NCBI GenBank assembly: GCA_903854235.1
Contig: CAINVV010000114.1
Location: 1 to 35,461, forward strand
Length of the DNA stretch: 35,461 nucleotides
Direction of reading: 5' to 3'
From: an uncultured Bacteroidia bacterium
Lineage (GTDB): Bacteria > Bacteroidota > Bacteroidia > Bacteroidales > Prolixibacteraceae
In this document: positions 1-8,668 of the stretch, piece after piece
Layout of the letters: every line of letters starts with the position of its first letter
Position numbering within the stretch: the stretch's first letter is position 1
Position numbers and translations under genes: made by a program
The notes under the pieces: generated by a model
Database searches by the model: none
What the model saw: only the letters and a program-made list of their open reading frames with translations
Told to the model about the DNA's origin: nothing

Positions 1-182
1 AGAATTAAATTACATTTTTATTTATCCCTACTTCTCGGGCTTCTCAGTTTTGCCGTATATCGAGGGTTAGTGATACAGAGGTAGACAGATTCACTGTCTT
101 TACCAAGAAAAATTAGTTGCAATACATTGTCACTATTATTTCAACAAGCAGAATCAGGGGACAGAACCTGAAGATTAATTAT

Positions 183-190
183 TATATTTG
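183..190 (+). promoter_or_regulatory. Putative Bacteroidota -7 promoter box
   Basis: TATATTTG is a perfect match to the Bacteroidota housekeeping -7 consensus TAnnTTTG. It sits about 29 nt before the ATG at 219, so transcription would start near 197. No clear -33 TTG is seen. The box supports the start at 219 over the in-frame upstream start at 117. Confidence 0.4.
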
Positions 191-218
191 CTACAACGAA
201 CCGTGTTTCCCTTTATTA

Positions 219-1592
219 ATGAAACGACACTCCGGAAAATTTTTACTGTCAATTATATTTTTACTTTTAGTTTTTTCGGCTTATAATCAGACCATTCGAA
301 TAACCAATCGGGGAAGTATCTGCCAATCTGCGATCGATACAGAAAGTGGATTACTCTATTTTCTAGCCGATGATAGTTTGAAAATTGTAGACCTGAAGAG
401 TTTTAAGTTATTGGAGAAGAGCCGATTGGCCATCCCGGAAGGTATGCTTTTTAGAGAATTGATACCAGCCGTTGCCGATAGAAAGCTTTTCCTGGTAAAT
501 AATTTTGGCGGGCAAATTTATCGATACCAACAAGGTGCTTGTCTGCGCCTTGACCATTCCTTCTCCCATCGAATGCAACTCAATTCTACCCTGTTTGCTC
601 ACCAAAACAAGATATTCCGATACGGAGGTTATGGTTTTTGGTCCTATCGAAATTTCTTCACCTATTTTGATACCCTTACCAAAGAATGGGAAATTGTTCC
701 GCCAACGGGATCCAAAAAATTTCCTTCGGGGAGTAGTTATGGAACAGTTGTAAAGATATTTGACAATGATTGGTATGTTTTGGGTGGATTAAGACTCAAT
801 CAAAACTTACCCGAGAAAAATTTCCCCAATGAAGAATTCTGGGTGTTTCATGCTGACACAAGGGTATGGGATCTTTTGGGAATAATCGATGAGGAATTAA
901 GAAAGCCATTTATTACTGCTATCGATTATGGCAAAATGGTGGTTCTCGTATTTAATGCCAAGACTTATGTGTTAGATATGAAGGGCAACCGGATGAAGGA
1001 GTACAATAACAGCATCGGAGCAAATTTGATCCGTTCTGAACCAACCGATTTTGTCAAATCCTATTTTTATGAGGGCAATTTTCTGATTCCAGGTTCCTCA
1101 TCAAGTGACCCTGAGATCAAACTTTTTAGAATAAGTGTGGCTGATTTTTTGTATGATTATGTTGGTGAGAAATCGATCTATCAGACAAAAAACTTATTCA
1201 TTGTAGTATGCTCGATGATGGTCTTTCTGATCCTTACCTTCATGTACTTGGTTTGGCGAAGGGAAAAGACGCTATCGATGAATAAAATCAAGGTAATCGA
1301 CGGAAAATTTATCTTTAAGACAAGGGAGTTTAAACCTGATATGGACCAATATGGGTTGCTTCAATTTTTTCTGCGGTCAGATGAACTAACCACCAACGAC
1401 TTGCTTGATTATGTGAATAAGAACCAATTGCATTATTCTCAAAATGTACGCATCCTCCACCAACTTGTAGATGAACTGAATTTTAATATCGGAATGTTAC
1501 TGAAGAAAGATATCCAGGTAATTCAGAAGCAAAAATCTGCTGTCGACAAGCGAATCAAAGTGTACTCCTTGCAGAAAAAATATTTTGAGTAA
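219..1592 (+). CDS. Membrane-anchored kelch-like protein of unknown function
   Basis: The protein has 457 aa from the ATG at 219. The frame is open from 117, but at 219 a classic signal sequence begins (MKRHSGKFLLSIIFLLLVFSA) just after a promoter-like box. Residues about 25-320 look like a beta-propeller: two kelch-type stretches are visible, with a Gly-Gly pair followed by Tyr and Trp (RYGGYGFWSYRNFF and WYVLGGLRLN). One transmembrane helix lies at about 325-346, followed by a charged cytoplasmic tail of about 110 aa (347-457). The layout suggests an exported sensor or interaction propeller coupled through the membrane to a small cytoplasmic domain. I do not recognise the tail; it could be a winged-helix-like or other signalling domain. 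The gene is more AT-rich than most of the window and stands alone. Confidence 0.7.
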   Translation: MKRHSGKFLLSIIFLLLVFSAYNQTIRITNRGSICQSAIDTESGLLYFLADDSLKIVDLKSFKLLEKSRLAIPEGMLFRELIPAVADRKLFLVNNFGGQIYRYQQGACLRLDHSFSHRMQLNSTLFAHQNKIFRYGGYGFWSYRNFFTYFDTLTKEWEIVPPTGSKKFPSGSSYGTVVKIFDNDWYVLGGLRLNQNLPEKNFPNEEFWVFHADTRVWDLLGIIDEELRKPFITAIDYGKMVVLVFNAKTYVLDMKGNRMKEYNNSIGANLIRSEPTDFVKSYFYEGNFLIPGSSSSDPEIKLFRISVADFLYDYVGEKSIYQTKNLFIVVCSMMVFLILTFMYLVWRREKTLSMNKIKVIDGKFIFKTREFKPDMDQYGLLQFFLRSDELTTNDLLDYVNKNQLHYSQNVRILHQLVDELNFNIGMLLKKDIQVIQKQKSAVDKRIKVYSLQKKYFE

Positions 1593-2001
1593 TTATTGCA
1601 AGTTCTTGACTGTACCATTTTGCTTGAGTTGCATCACCATTTCCAATTTCACGTACTAATGAACCATTTTCTTAGCGGATTTGTACTTTCCCTTTGATCG
1701 TATGGACACGCCGGATAGAAAAACCAGTCTCCACCGGAGTATATTGACCACCCTCTGCCGATGAGAATAGCCGGTGTCCGCCGGAGCAACTTGACCAAGT
1801 CTTAACCCCAGATAATCTGTGCACTTTATTCAAAAAAGTTGAATCAGTTCTCGTATAGATTTATGGTCGTCGGTTGAAAAATGTTCTTAGAATGGTGTCA
1901 TCAACCATCGAATTCATACAAAAATCCCTCTGAATTGGATCGTCCGGCCAAGTATCAGAAAAGTGTCCTCTCCCCAAATCTTGGCGTGAACTTGGCCTAT
2001 C
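1593..2001. other. Gene-poor stretch with degenerate repeats
   Basis: No convincing gene is present. The stretch holds two imperfect direct copies of a 20-nt motif, CCaCCGGAGtatatTTGACCA, at 1731-1750 and 1778-1797 (16 of 20 identical). A sequence near 1704-1714 is partly inverted to the bases just before the second copy. Clustered short repeats of this kind occur at the ends of some insertion sequences, but no transposase remnant can be read. Confidence 0.3.
1731..1797 (+). repeat. Imperfect 20-nt direct repeat pair
   Basis: Copies at 1731-1750 and 1778-1797 share CCGGAG and TTGACCA cores and match at 16 of 20 positions, 47 nt apart. They lie in non-coding DNA and could be the residue of an insertion-sequence end or a paired protein-binding site. 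Confidence 0.4.
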
Positions 2002-2038
2002 AAAAAAAAAGACACCTACAAAATATCTGTAAGTGTCT
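2002..2038 (-). terminator. Rho-independent terminator of tRNA-Arg
   Basis: Read on the minus strand, GACACTTACA, a 7-nt loop and TGTAGGTGTC form a hairpin with one mismatch, followed by nine T (A-run 2002-2010 on the plus strand). It starts about 12 nt after the tRNA 3' end. Confidence 0.85.
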
Positions 2039-2049
2039 GATTATCAATG

Positions 2050-2122
2050 TGACCCCGGTAAGAGTCGAACCTACAACCTTCTGATCCGTAGTCAGATGCT
2101 CTATCCATTAAGCTACGGGGCC
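2050..2122 (-). tRNA. tRNA-Arg (anticodon ACG)
   Basis: This 73-nt tRNA folds completely. The acceptor stem GGCCCCG/CGGGGTC contains one G-T pair. The D arm is GCTT...GAGC. The anticodon stem TCTGA/TCAGA holds a 7-nt loop with ACG, which reads CGN arginine codons once A34 is converted to inosine. The T arm has TTCGACT in its loop, and the discriminator is A. CCA is not encoded. A strong terminator follows, and a possible -7 box (TTCCTTTG) lies 22 nt upstream. Confidence 0.95.
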
Positions 2123-2143
2123 ATTGGCGTTTAAACGCGGGGA

Positions 2144-2151
2144 CAAAGGAA
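2144..2151 (-). promoter_or_regulatory. Possible -7 box of tRNA-Arg
   Basis: TTCCTTTG on the minus strand matches TAnnTTTG at all but one position and ends 21 nt before the tRNA 5' end, a plausible distance for a stable-RNA promoter. Confidence 0.3.
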
Positions 2152-2598
2152 AGAAATTTTTTTGAAGATTTGCTAAGGTGGTCGGATTTTTTTTCTGGCT
2201 GAAGTGCAGGGGAAAGGCATACGGGAAGTGTAAGGTAGGATGATTCAATGCCTGAACCCATCAGAAAGATCAGATCTGGATCGGTTTGTATCCCTTACCT
2301 TTCCCTCCAAGGTAACATTGGCCACGTATATTTTCGCTCGTTTATTCGTGTCAAAATTTGCCGGCACCACCCAATCATCTTTTTTTCGTGTACGAACACG
2401 TTTTTTTTCGGAGCAATTGAATGGAGAACCAATTAACCCCCTCCTTCAATGTTAAGGTTATGTGAATAATGACTAATTTTAAGGGTGGAATGGGAAGGCT
2501 ACGGGCTAAAATATCTAATATTGGGTCACCAAACAAACGAGTTATGTGGTTGATCATGAATCATTCAGATCAGTAACATATCTAAATGATTGTATATT

Positions 2599-2606
2599 TA
2601 AATTTG
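2599..2606 (+). promoter_or_regulatory. Possible -7 box before the 253-aa gene
   Basis: TAAATTTG is a perfect TAnnTTTG match 77 nt before the ATG at 2684. A -33 element is not obvious. It could drive both the hypothetical gene and hppA, which are only 28 nt apart. Confidence 0.35.
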
Positions 2607-2683
2607 AGAACTGACTCTGCAAAAGGGTCAGGGTTTAACAGAAGAAAAATGTTTATTCACTCTATTATTTAATCATTTGCGTT

Positions 2684-3445
2684 ATGAGTAAATACCTCTA
2701 TTTATCCATTACTCCGGAAGCATTGATTGCTTCTATGTTGCCCCCTGTTGAATTCGGGGAATACATGGCTACGGGGACCAAAAAAAGCAACAAGGGTCAG
2801 ATGATCTTTTTTGAGGTCGATCTGGAACAGGTGAAAGGTGTGATTGATTTTGACTACCTGGAGAAAAATTGTGTTCGCCACGAAGATGGTACACCCAAAC
2901 ACTCCGTTTACCTGTCTGTGTACAGGGTACTCGAAACAATTCCCATTTCAGCGCTGAAGAATCTTTACCTCACCACCGACAACGGAGTCGTCCTTGAGTT
3001 GACTCCGACTCCGTATGACAACAATTGTGAGGAGAAATCTACCCTCCATCTTTACCAGGAGCTCTGCCCGGTCTCCCCGCAGGTTGTCAGCGAATTCTGT
3101 CCTGCTGCTTTCATGAAGGCCTTGACGGATGGCTCGCGCCACATCCAGTTGCCAAAACTGTTTTTCGTGGAGATGAAGTTGGGAGAATTGGCTTCCAATC
3201 CTGCCACAGGTTCGGCTGAACATCTTCCCTATACCCAGGTCAGGCACTTGAGAGATTGCTTGCTGTCGTTGCACGGATATGAGAAAAAAATGAAAACGGT
3301 AGTTCGTTCCTACAATGGTTCGCTGCTTTATCGTACGGTTGCGTCCGGATTCTACATTGGGTCAGGCACCGAGATGGTCTATTACCGTTATCCTTCCATG
3401 ATTGAACTGGAAGATCTCAATTATGCTTTTTTGGCAACACTATAA
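2684..3445 (+). CDS. Hypothetical protein upstream of hppA
   Basis: The product is a 253-aa soluble protein with no signal peptide, membrane segment or recognisable catalytic motif. The N-terminal half (about 1-110) alternates beta-like and acidic stretches; six cysteines are scattered (for example C64, C116 and C128) without a metal-binding spacing. The even codon use and the long open frame with an ATG start support a real gene. It ends 28 nt before the pyrophosphatase start, so the two are probably co-transcribed. I do not recognise the family, and no function should be inferred beyond a possible link to hppA. Confidence 0.65.
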   Translation: MSKYLYLSITPEALIASMLPPVEFGEYMATGTKKSNKGQMIFFEVDLEQVKGVIDFDYLEKNCVRHEDGTPKHSVYLSVYRVLETIPISALKNLYLTTDNGVVLELTPTPYDNNCEEKSTLHLYQELCPVSPQVVSEFCPAAFMKALTDGSRHIQLPKLFFVEMKLGELASNPATGSAEHLPYTQVRHLRDCLLSLHGYEKKMKTVVRSYNGSLLYRTVASGFYIGSGTEMVYYRYPSMIELEDLNYAFLATL

Positions 3446-3473
3446 TAGTTAATAATTTTAAATATTGATCAAT

Positions 3474-5753
3474 ATGATTAGTCTACCAGGTGCAAGCTCC
3501 TTTGAAGTAATCGCCATTTGGAGTGTGTTGGTAATTGCATTTTTCGGGCTGGGATATGCCCTGCTGCTTCGGAAACAGGTCATGGCTTGTGACAAGGGCA
3601 CACCAAAGATGCAAGAGGTATGGGGTGCCATCAGCGAAGGTGCCAATGCCTATTTGAGAAGGCAGTTGAAAACCATCGTTCCGCTTATTTTTGTCTTTAC
3701 CATTGTCCTCTTTTTATCAGTCTACATTGTTCCTCCTACGGAATCCTCCAAACTGAGATTTGCCGGCTATTCGGATGAGTCGTTGAAGCTGATTATCGGT
3801 TTTGGCCGCGCCATGGCTTTCGTGATGGGTGCGGTATTCTCCTTGCTGGTGGGTCAGTTTGGAATGCGTATGGCTGTTCAGGCCAATGTACGTGTTGCCT
3901 CTGCCTCCCGCCGCAGTTTCAGCGAGGCTTTGAAAATTGCCTATCGTGCAGGTACCGTAACCGGGATGTTGACGGATGGATTGGGACTTCTCGGAGGTAC
4001 CCTGATCTTTATCGTTTTTGGGGTTGCATCCCCGGATACCCTTTTGGGATTTGGTTTTGGGGGTACGCTGCTGGCACTCTTCATGCGTGTTGGCGGTGGA
4101 ATTTACACCAAAGCAGCCGACGTAGGTGCTGACCTGGTCGGGAAAGTGGAAGCAGGTCTTCCGGAAGATGATGAAAGAAATGCTGCCGTTATCGCCGACC
4201 TCGTTGGAGACAACGTTGGCGACTGTGCCGGTATGGCTGCCGACATCTTCGAATCCTACGAAGTTACGATCGTCTCTACCTTGATCTTGGGAGTTGTACT
4301 GTTTATGACTACCCACGAACTTTCGTGGATCATCTTCCCGCTGCTGGTACGTGGTATCGGTGTACTCTCCTCCATCATTGGAACTTACCTGGTGAAGGGG
4401 GATAAAGAGGCCAAAACAAATAATGCCCTGAAGGCCATCAACAAGGGTTTCTATACCTCCGCTGCGATCAGTATCGTACTTTTCGGTATTGTTTCCTATT
4501 ACTACCTGCACGACTGGAAATCCTTCCTTTCAGTAGTAATGGGGATCATTCTGGCCATTGTGCTGGATGAGATCACCAAACATTTTACGGACGGAAACTA
4601 TCATCCGGTAAAAGACATCGCAAGAAATGCAAAAACCGGCTCGGCAACACTGTTGCTCAAAGGTTTAAGCTACGGATTTGAAGTAGCTGTTTGGCAGACC
4701 ATTGTGATTGCCCTGACCATCTTGTCTGCAGTTATCATTTACAACGGAATGCCTTTGGTTTATGTCCTTTATGGGGTAGCGATGACGGGTATCGGAATGC
4801 TGACCTTAACAGGAAACAACGTGGCAATGGATGCTTTTGGTCCGATTGCTGACAATGCCAACGGTGTTGGTGAGTTGTCCCATCTCGATAAAGATGCCCG
4901 CAAGATCATGGATTCCCTGGATTCAACAGGCAATACCACCAAGGCGATTACCAAAGGGGTAGCCATTGGTTCGGCGGTCATTGCTGCCGTTGCACTCTTC
5001 GGATCTTTCATCACCGACGTAAGCAACGTTCAAATACAACTTGGCTTTGAAAAGAGCCAGCAATTGATTGAGACAGGTATCCGCATCTCCATGCCGATGG
5101 TGTTCATCGGAATGCTGATTGGCGGCACCATCCCCTGGTTGTTCTCTTCCCTGACCATCAATGCAGTGACCCGTGCAGCGGCACTCATCGTCGAGGAGGT
5201 TCGCCGCCAGTTCAGGATCCCGGGTATCATCGAGCGTACCGTGAAACCTGATTACCAACGTGCTGTTGACATCTGTACCATCGCAGCGCAGAAGGAACTG
5301 ATTCCATTGGCGCTAATTGCTGTACTCTCTCCAATCTTGGTAGGTAGCCTCCTTGGTGTGGAAGCCCTTGGTGGATTCCTTGGAGGAGTAATCCTGTCGG
5401 GACAACTGTTGGCCGTTTTCATGGCTGGATCGGGCGGTGCCTGGGACAATGCCAAGAAGACGATTGAAGATGGCTTATACGGAGGAAAGGGATCTGAGGC
5501 GCACCACGCAGCCGTTGTGGGTGACACCGTTGGTGATCCGTTGAAGGATACCGCCGGACCAGCGCTGAACCCAATGATCAAGGTTATTAACCTGGTGTCG
5601 TTGCTGGCAGCTCCTGTCCTTATTGCCTATCAGAAACCGGGACAGTTCTCCTTTGGGTTAATTCTCACTGGGGTGATCTGTCTGGTCATTATCACAGGAT
5701 CTGTCATCGTATCCAAAAGAGGTGGATTTAAAAGACCTGCAAGGATCGAATAA
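3474..5753 (+). CDS. hppA: Membrane-bound proton-translocating pyrophosphatase, K+-independent type
   Basis: This 759-aa integral membrane enzyme hydrolyses pyrophosphate and pumps H+ outward. I start it at the ATG at 3474, nine nt inside an open TTG-initiated frame. The family signatures are present: DVGADLVGKVEAG near 216, the acidic pyrophosphate/Mg2+ loop ending GDCAGMAADIFESY, a DNAKKTIEDG motif at 658, and GDTVGDPLKDTAGP near the C-terminus. About 15-16 hydrophobic helices can be counted. In the GNTTxAIx motif (486-493), Lys490 and Thr493 replace the Ala and Gly of K+-dependent enzymes, which is the established signature of K+-independent H+-PPases. In a fermenter it would recover energy from biosynthetic pyrophosphate. 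A strong terminator follows. Confidence 0.97.
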   Translation: MISLPGASSFEVIAIWSVLVIAFFGLGYALLLRKQVMACDKGTPKMQEVWGAISEGANAYLRRQLKTIVPLIFVFTIVLFLSVYIVPPTESSKLRFAGYSDESLKLIIGFGRAMAFVMGAVFSLLVGQFGMRMAVQANVRVASASRRSFSEALKIAYRAGTVTGMLTDGLGLLGGTLIFIVFGVASPDTLLGFGFGGTLLALFMRVGGGIYTKAADVGADLVGKVEAGLPEDDERNAAVIADLVGDNVGDCAGMAADIFESYEVTIVSTLILGVVLFMTTHELSWIIFPLLVRGIGVLSSIIGTYLVKGDKEAKTNNALKAINKGFYTSAAISIVLFGIVSYYYLHDWKSFLSVVMGIILAIVLDEITKHFTDGNYHPVKDIARNAKTGSATLLLKGLSYGFEVAVWQTIVIALTILSAVIIYNGMPLVYVLYGVAMTGIGMLTLTGNNVAMDAFGPIADNANGVGELSHLDKDARKIMDSLDSTGNTTKAITKGVAIGSAVIAAVALFGSFITDVSNVQIQLGFEKSQQLIETGIRISMPMVFIGMLIGGTIPWLFSSLTINAVTRAAALIVEEVRRQFRIPGIIERTVKPDYQRAVDICTIAAQKELIPLALIAVLSPILVGSLLGVEALGGFLGGVILSGQLLAVFMAGSGGAWDNAKKTIEDGLYGGKGSEAHHAAVVGDTVGDPLKDTAGPALNPMIKVINLVSLLAAPVLIAYQKPGQFSFGLILTGVICLVIITGSVIVSKRGGFKRPARIE

Positions 5754-5803
5754 ACTCATTCAGGTAATTTCATAGACTCCTGAAAAATAGCGTGTAATTG
5801 ATG

Positions 5804-5838
5804 AAAACCCCTTTCTGTCACGGCAGAGGGGTTTTTTT
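5804..5838 (+). terminator. Terminator of hppA
   Basis: AACCCCT and AGGGGTT pair around a 12-nt loop and are followed by seven T, 50 nt after the hppA stop codon. Confidence 0.85.
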
Positions 5839-5840
5839 AA

Positions 5841-5872
5841 TTTGCTAATATGTTAATTTGCTAATGTGTTAA
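5841..5872 (+). repeat. Two tandem 16-nt repeats
   Basis: TTTGCTAATATGTTAA is followed directly by TTTGCTAATGTGTTAA (one mismatch). They lie just after the hppA terminator in non-coding DNA. Confidence 0.7.
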
Positions 5873-6201
5873 TGAAGGAATGAGGTTTGGAGCTAACAAG
5901 TTGATATTTTTTTCGATCGGAACCGTACACGATGATAGAATGAGTCTTCGCTCGTAAAGATCAAATTGCTAACTATTAGCTGGAAGATCATCGATTTTTG
6001 GTTTTGCTCGTTTCTCGGAAACAGGCCACCGCATAAAATGGTTGGGAATTACTGAGAAAAGCCTTCCCATCTTGTCGAAGAAAGAGGTCCATTTCCGGCT
6101 TCTTATTTTCACGCCTCTCATATCTCATATCTCATAACTCATATCTTATATGTCCTGTTTCATTTTCCCAACTTCCCGTGTCCGGATTATCGAAATAAAC
6201 G
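5873..6201. other. Non-coding region between hppA and feoAB
   Basis: No open frame of note is present on either strand. Apart from the 7-nt tandem repeat at 6117-6151, I see no RNA gene or riboswitch-like structure I can support. Confidence 0.5.
6117..6151 (+). repeat. Five tandem 7-nt repeats before feoAB
   Basis: Five units of CTCATAT follow each other (units 3 and 5 have one change). They lie 51 nt before the feoAB -7 box. Simple arrays like this can vary in copy number; any effect on expression is speculative. Confidence 0.75.
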
Positions 6202-6209
6202 TATATTTG
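6202..6209 (+). promoter_or_regulatory. Putative -7 box of feoAB
   Basis: TATATTTG perfectly matches TAnnTTTG and lies 36 nt before the GTG start at 6246. The -33 element is not clear. Confidence 0.5.
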
Positions 6210-6245
6210 CGCTCTATCTTTATTTATTCTTAATAAGATTAAAGC

Positions 6246-8660
6246 GTGCGGCTATCTGATGTCGGTGAAAATAGGACTGTAGTCATTTCCAAGGTTTTGG
6301 GACATGGATCATTCAGGAGAAGAATCTCAGAAATGGGATTTGTGCCGGGAAAAGAGGTCTCCGTTTTGAAAAATGCCCCTTTCAAGGATCCTGTCGAATA
6401 TCGTTTGATGGGATACAATGTCTCCTTGAGACGTGTGGAGGCTGGTCTTATTGAAGTGGTTACTCCTGAAGAGGCCCTTTTGTTGAATCCACACCGGTAC
6501 GATGGCACCATTGACATGGAAGAGCTGAAGACTTCTGCCAGGGAGAAAGGACGTATGATCAGCATTGCCCTGGTAGGAAATCCCAACTGTGGCAAGACCA
6601 CGCTCTTCAACCGACTTACCAATTCCAAGGAGCATGTTGGGAACTACAGCGGCGTAACAGTTGGAGCTACGAAGGCAACCCTGGAAAGAGAGGGTTACCA
6701 TTTTGACCTGACTGACCTTCCCGGTATCTATTCCCTGACAAGCTATTCTCCCGAGGAACTCTATACCAGGAATTTCATTCTTCAGGAGATGCCTGATATT
6801 GTGGTGAACGTAGTGGATGCCTCCAACCTGGAGCGAAATCTTTTTTTGACCACGCAACTCATCGACATGGACATCAAGGTGGTGATCGCCCTGAACATGT
6901 ATGACGATCTGCTGGCCAGCGGTTCCAAGGTGAAGCTCAAAAAAATGGCCAAACTGACAGGTATTCCCATTCTGCCAACCACGGCCTGCAGTGGCGAGGG
7001 ACTCGAAGCCCTGATGGAAAAGTTGATTGAGGTGTACGAGGACCGCGATCCAATTGTGCGACACATCCACATCCATTACGGAGAGGAGATGGAAAAATCG
7101 ATTGATCATATCAGGAAGGAGATCAAGAAGGACAAACCTCTTACGGCAACCTTCTCTTCCCGGTATCTTTCCATCCGATTGATTGGTAAGGACCCTGAAG
7201 CATTGACCGTGCTGGAATCCTCTTCCAATTACCAGTCCATCAAGGAAATTACGGAGCGCGAAATCGGCCGACTTGAATCGCGGCTTTGCGAAGAGAGTTC
7301 GCAACTGATAACCGATGCCAAATACGGATTCATTGCAGGAGCCTTAAAAGAGTGCTACCAGCCCGGCATCATGAACCGGATCATTGCCACGGAGAAAATT
7401 GATAAGGTGATGACAGGGAAATACCTGGGATTCCCGATTTTTCTGGGGATGATGTTCTTTACCTTTTATGCCACCTTTACCCTGGGAGCACTTCCGACGG
7501 AATGGATCATGAAGGGAGTCACCCTGCTTTCTACAGGATTGGCTTCTCTTTTAGGAAATGGAATGTTAAAGGACCTGCTGGTAGATGGTATTATTCGTGG
7601 ACTGGGTAGTGTGATCGTCTTTATGCCCAATATTTTAATCCTCTTTTTCTTCATTTCCCTGATGGAAGATACCGGATACATGGCCCGTGCAGCCTTTATC
7701 ATGGACAAACTGATGCACAAAATGGGACTTCACGGGAGATCCTTTATTCCGATGGTCATGGGATTCGGTTGCAATGTGCCGGCCATCATGGCAACCAGAA
7801 CGATACGCAATCGGGGCGACAGGCTTCTGACGATGATGATCATCCCGTTTATGTCCTGCTCGGCACGTTTGCCTGTGTATGTCGTGCTGATATCGGCTTT
7901 TTTCCCTCATTATCCTGCCTTGGTTTTCATCGGAATCTATCTGCTTGGAATTGCAGTAGCGATTCTCTTCTCCAAGGTGATGAACCGGACCGTCTTTAAA
8001 CGAAAGGAGACACCCTTCGTGATGGAGCTGCCACCATACAGGATGCCGGTCATGCGGAACTCTCTGTTGCACATGTGGGACAAGGCGAGTCAATACCTGA
8101 AAAAAATTGGTGGAACGATTTTGGTGGCCGTGGTACTTATCTGGGCACTGGAATACTTTCCAAGAAGTGACCAGAGTCATTCGACTACCCCAATGGTTCA
8201 GTCTGGAACTTCGGCAGTTCGGCCTGTTTCCCAGATGGAGCAATCTTATCTTGGTAAAATTGGGCATGCCATCGAGCCTGTAATTAGTCCGCTAGGATTC
8301 GACTGGCGAATGGGTGTCTCCCTGATAGCGGGCATTCCAGCCAAAGAGATTGTCATCGGTACGATGGCCGTTTTGTATGGGACAGAGAACGACCAGCATA
8401 AGAATGAACTGTTGCAAACTAGCCTTCAGCAACAGTTGTACGAGACTGGACCGAAGGAGGGCGAGCACGTATTCAATCAGGCTGTGGCGCTTGCTTTTCT
8501 TGTTTTTGTATTGCTTTACTTCCCTTGTATTGCCGTGATTGCCTCTATCAAAAGAGAGTCTGGTAGTTGGAAGTATGCGCTCTTTACCGTTTTTTATACT
8601 ACAGCTGCTGCCTGGATCGGGGCCTTCATTACCTATCACCTTGCACTATTTTTCATTTAA
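6246..8660 (+). CDS. feoB: FeoA-FeoB fusion, ferrous iron uptake GTPase/permease
   Basis: This 804-aa protein imports Fe2+ across the inner membrane. A FeoA-like SH3 domain fills residues 1-73 and runs into the FeoB G domain: G1 GNPNCGKTT (111-119), G2 near GVTVG (136-140), G3 DLPG (157-160) and G4 NMYD (217-220). Two gate-type membrane halves follow, with conserved segments such as GFGCNVPA and AGIPAKEIVIGTM. FeoA and FeoB are separate proteins in E. coli, whereas fusion is common in Bacteroidota. The start is a GTG, which begins the FeoA domain exactly (MRLSDVGEN); no in-frame ATG precedes it. It is followed 8 nt later by the small Cys-rich gene. Regulation by iron is expected, but I found no clear operator. 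Confidence 0.96.
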   Translation: MRLSDVGENRTVVISKVLGHGSFRRRISEMGFVPGKEVSVLKNAPFKDPVEYRLMGYNVSLRRVEAGLIEVVTPEEALLLNPHRYDGTIDMEELKTSAREKGRMISIALVGNPNCGKTTLFNRLTNSKEHVGNYSGVTVGATKATLEREGYHFDLTDLPGIYSLTSYSPEELYTRNFILQEMPDIVVNVVDASNLERNLFLTTQLIDMDIKVVIALNMYDDLLASGSKVKLKKMAKLTGIPILPTTACSGEGLEALMEKLIEVYEDRDPIVRHIHIHYGEEMEKSIDHIRKEIKKDKPLTATFSSRYLSIRLIGKDPEALTVLESSSNYQSIKEITEREIGRLESRLCEESSQLITDAKYGFIAGALKECYQPGIMNRIIATEKIDKVMTGKYLGFPIFLGMMFFTFYATFTLGALPTEWIMKGVTLLSTGLASLLGNGMLKDLLVDGIIRGLGSVIVFMPNILILFFFISLMEDTGYMARAAFIMDKLMHKMGLHGRSFIPMVMGFGCNVPAIMATRTIRNRGDRLLTMMIIPFMSCSARLPVYVVLISAFFPHYPALVFIGIYLLGIAVAILFSKVMNRTVFKRKETPFVMELPPYRMPVMRNSLLHMWDKASQYLKKIGGTILVAVVLIWALEYFPRSDQSHSTTPMVQSGTSAVRPVSQMEQSYLGKIGHAIEPVISPLGFDWRMGVSLIAGIPAKEIVIGTMAVLYGTENDQHKNELLQTSLQQQLYETGPKEGEHVFNQAVALAFLVFVLLYFPCIAVIASIKRESGSWKYALFTVFYTTAAAWIGAFITYHLALFFI

Positions 8661-8668
8661 CAAACGAT

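Larger units (their letters stand above)
2123..2683. other. 561-nt region without a recognisable gene
   Basis: The short open frames here do not look like proteins: the composition is odd and they overlap one another in several frames. Apart from promoter-like boxes at 2144-2151 (minus, tRNA) and 2599-2606 (plus), I see nothing assignable. Confidence 0.5.

Noticed and set aside
117-218. Longer start for the kelch-like protein
   Set aside because: The 34 extra residues look like translated non-coding DNA, hide the signal peptide, and overlap a perfect -7 promoter box at 183-190.
2240-2455. Small open frames in the gap after tRNA-Arg
   Set aside because: Overlapping frames of odd composition, with no start context, no motif and no neighbour support.
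3717-4511. Long minus-strand open frame opposite hppA
   Set aside because: A shadow of the pyrophosphatase gene; low-complexity hydrophilic sequence without domain motifs.
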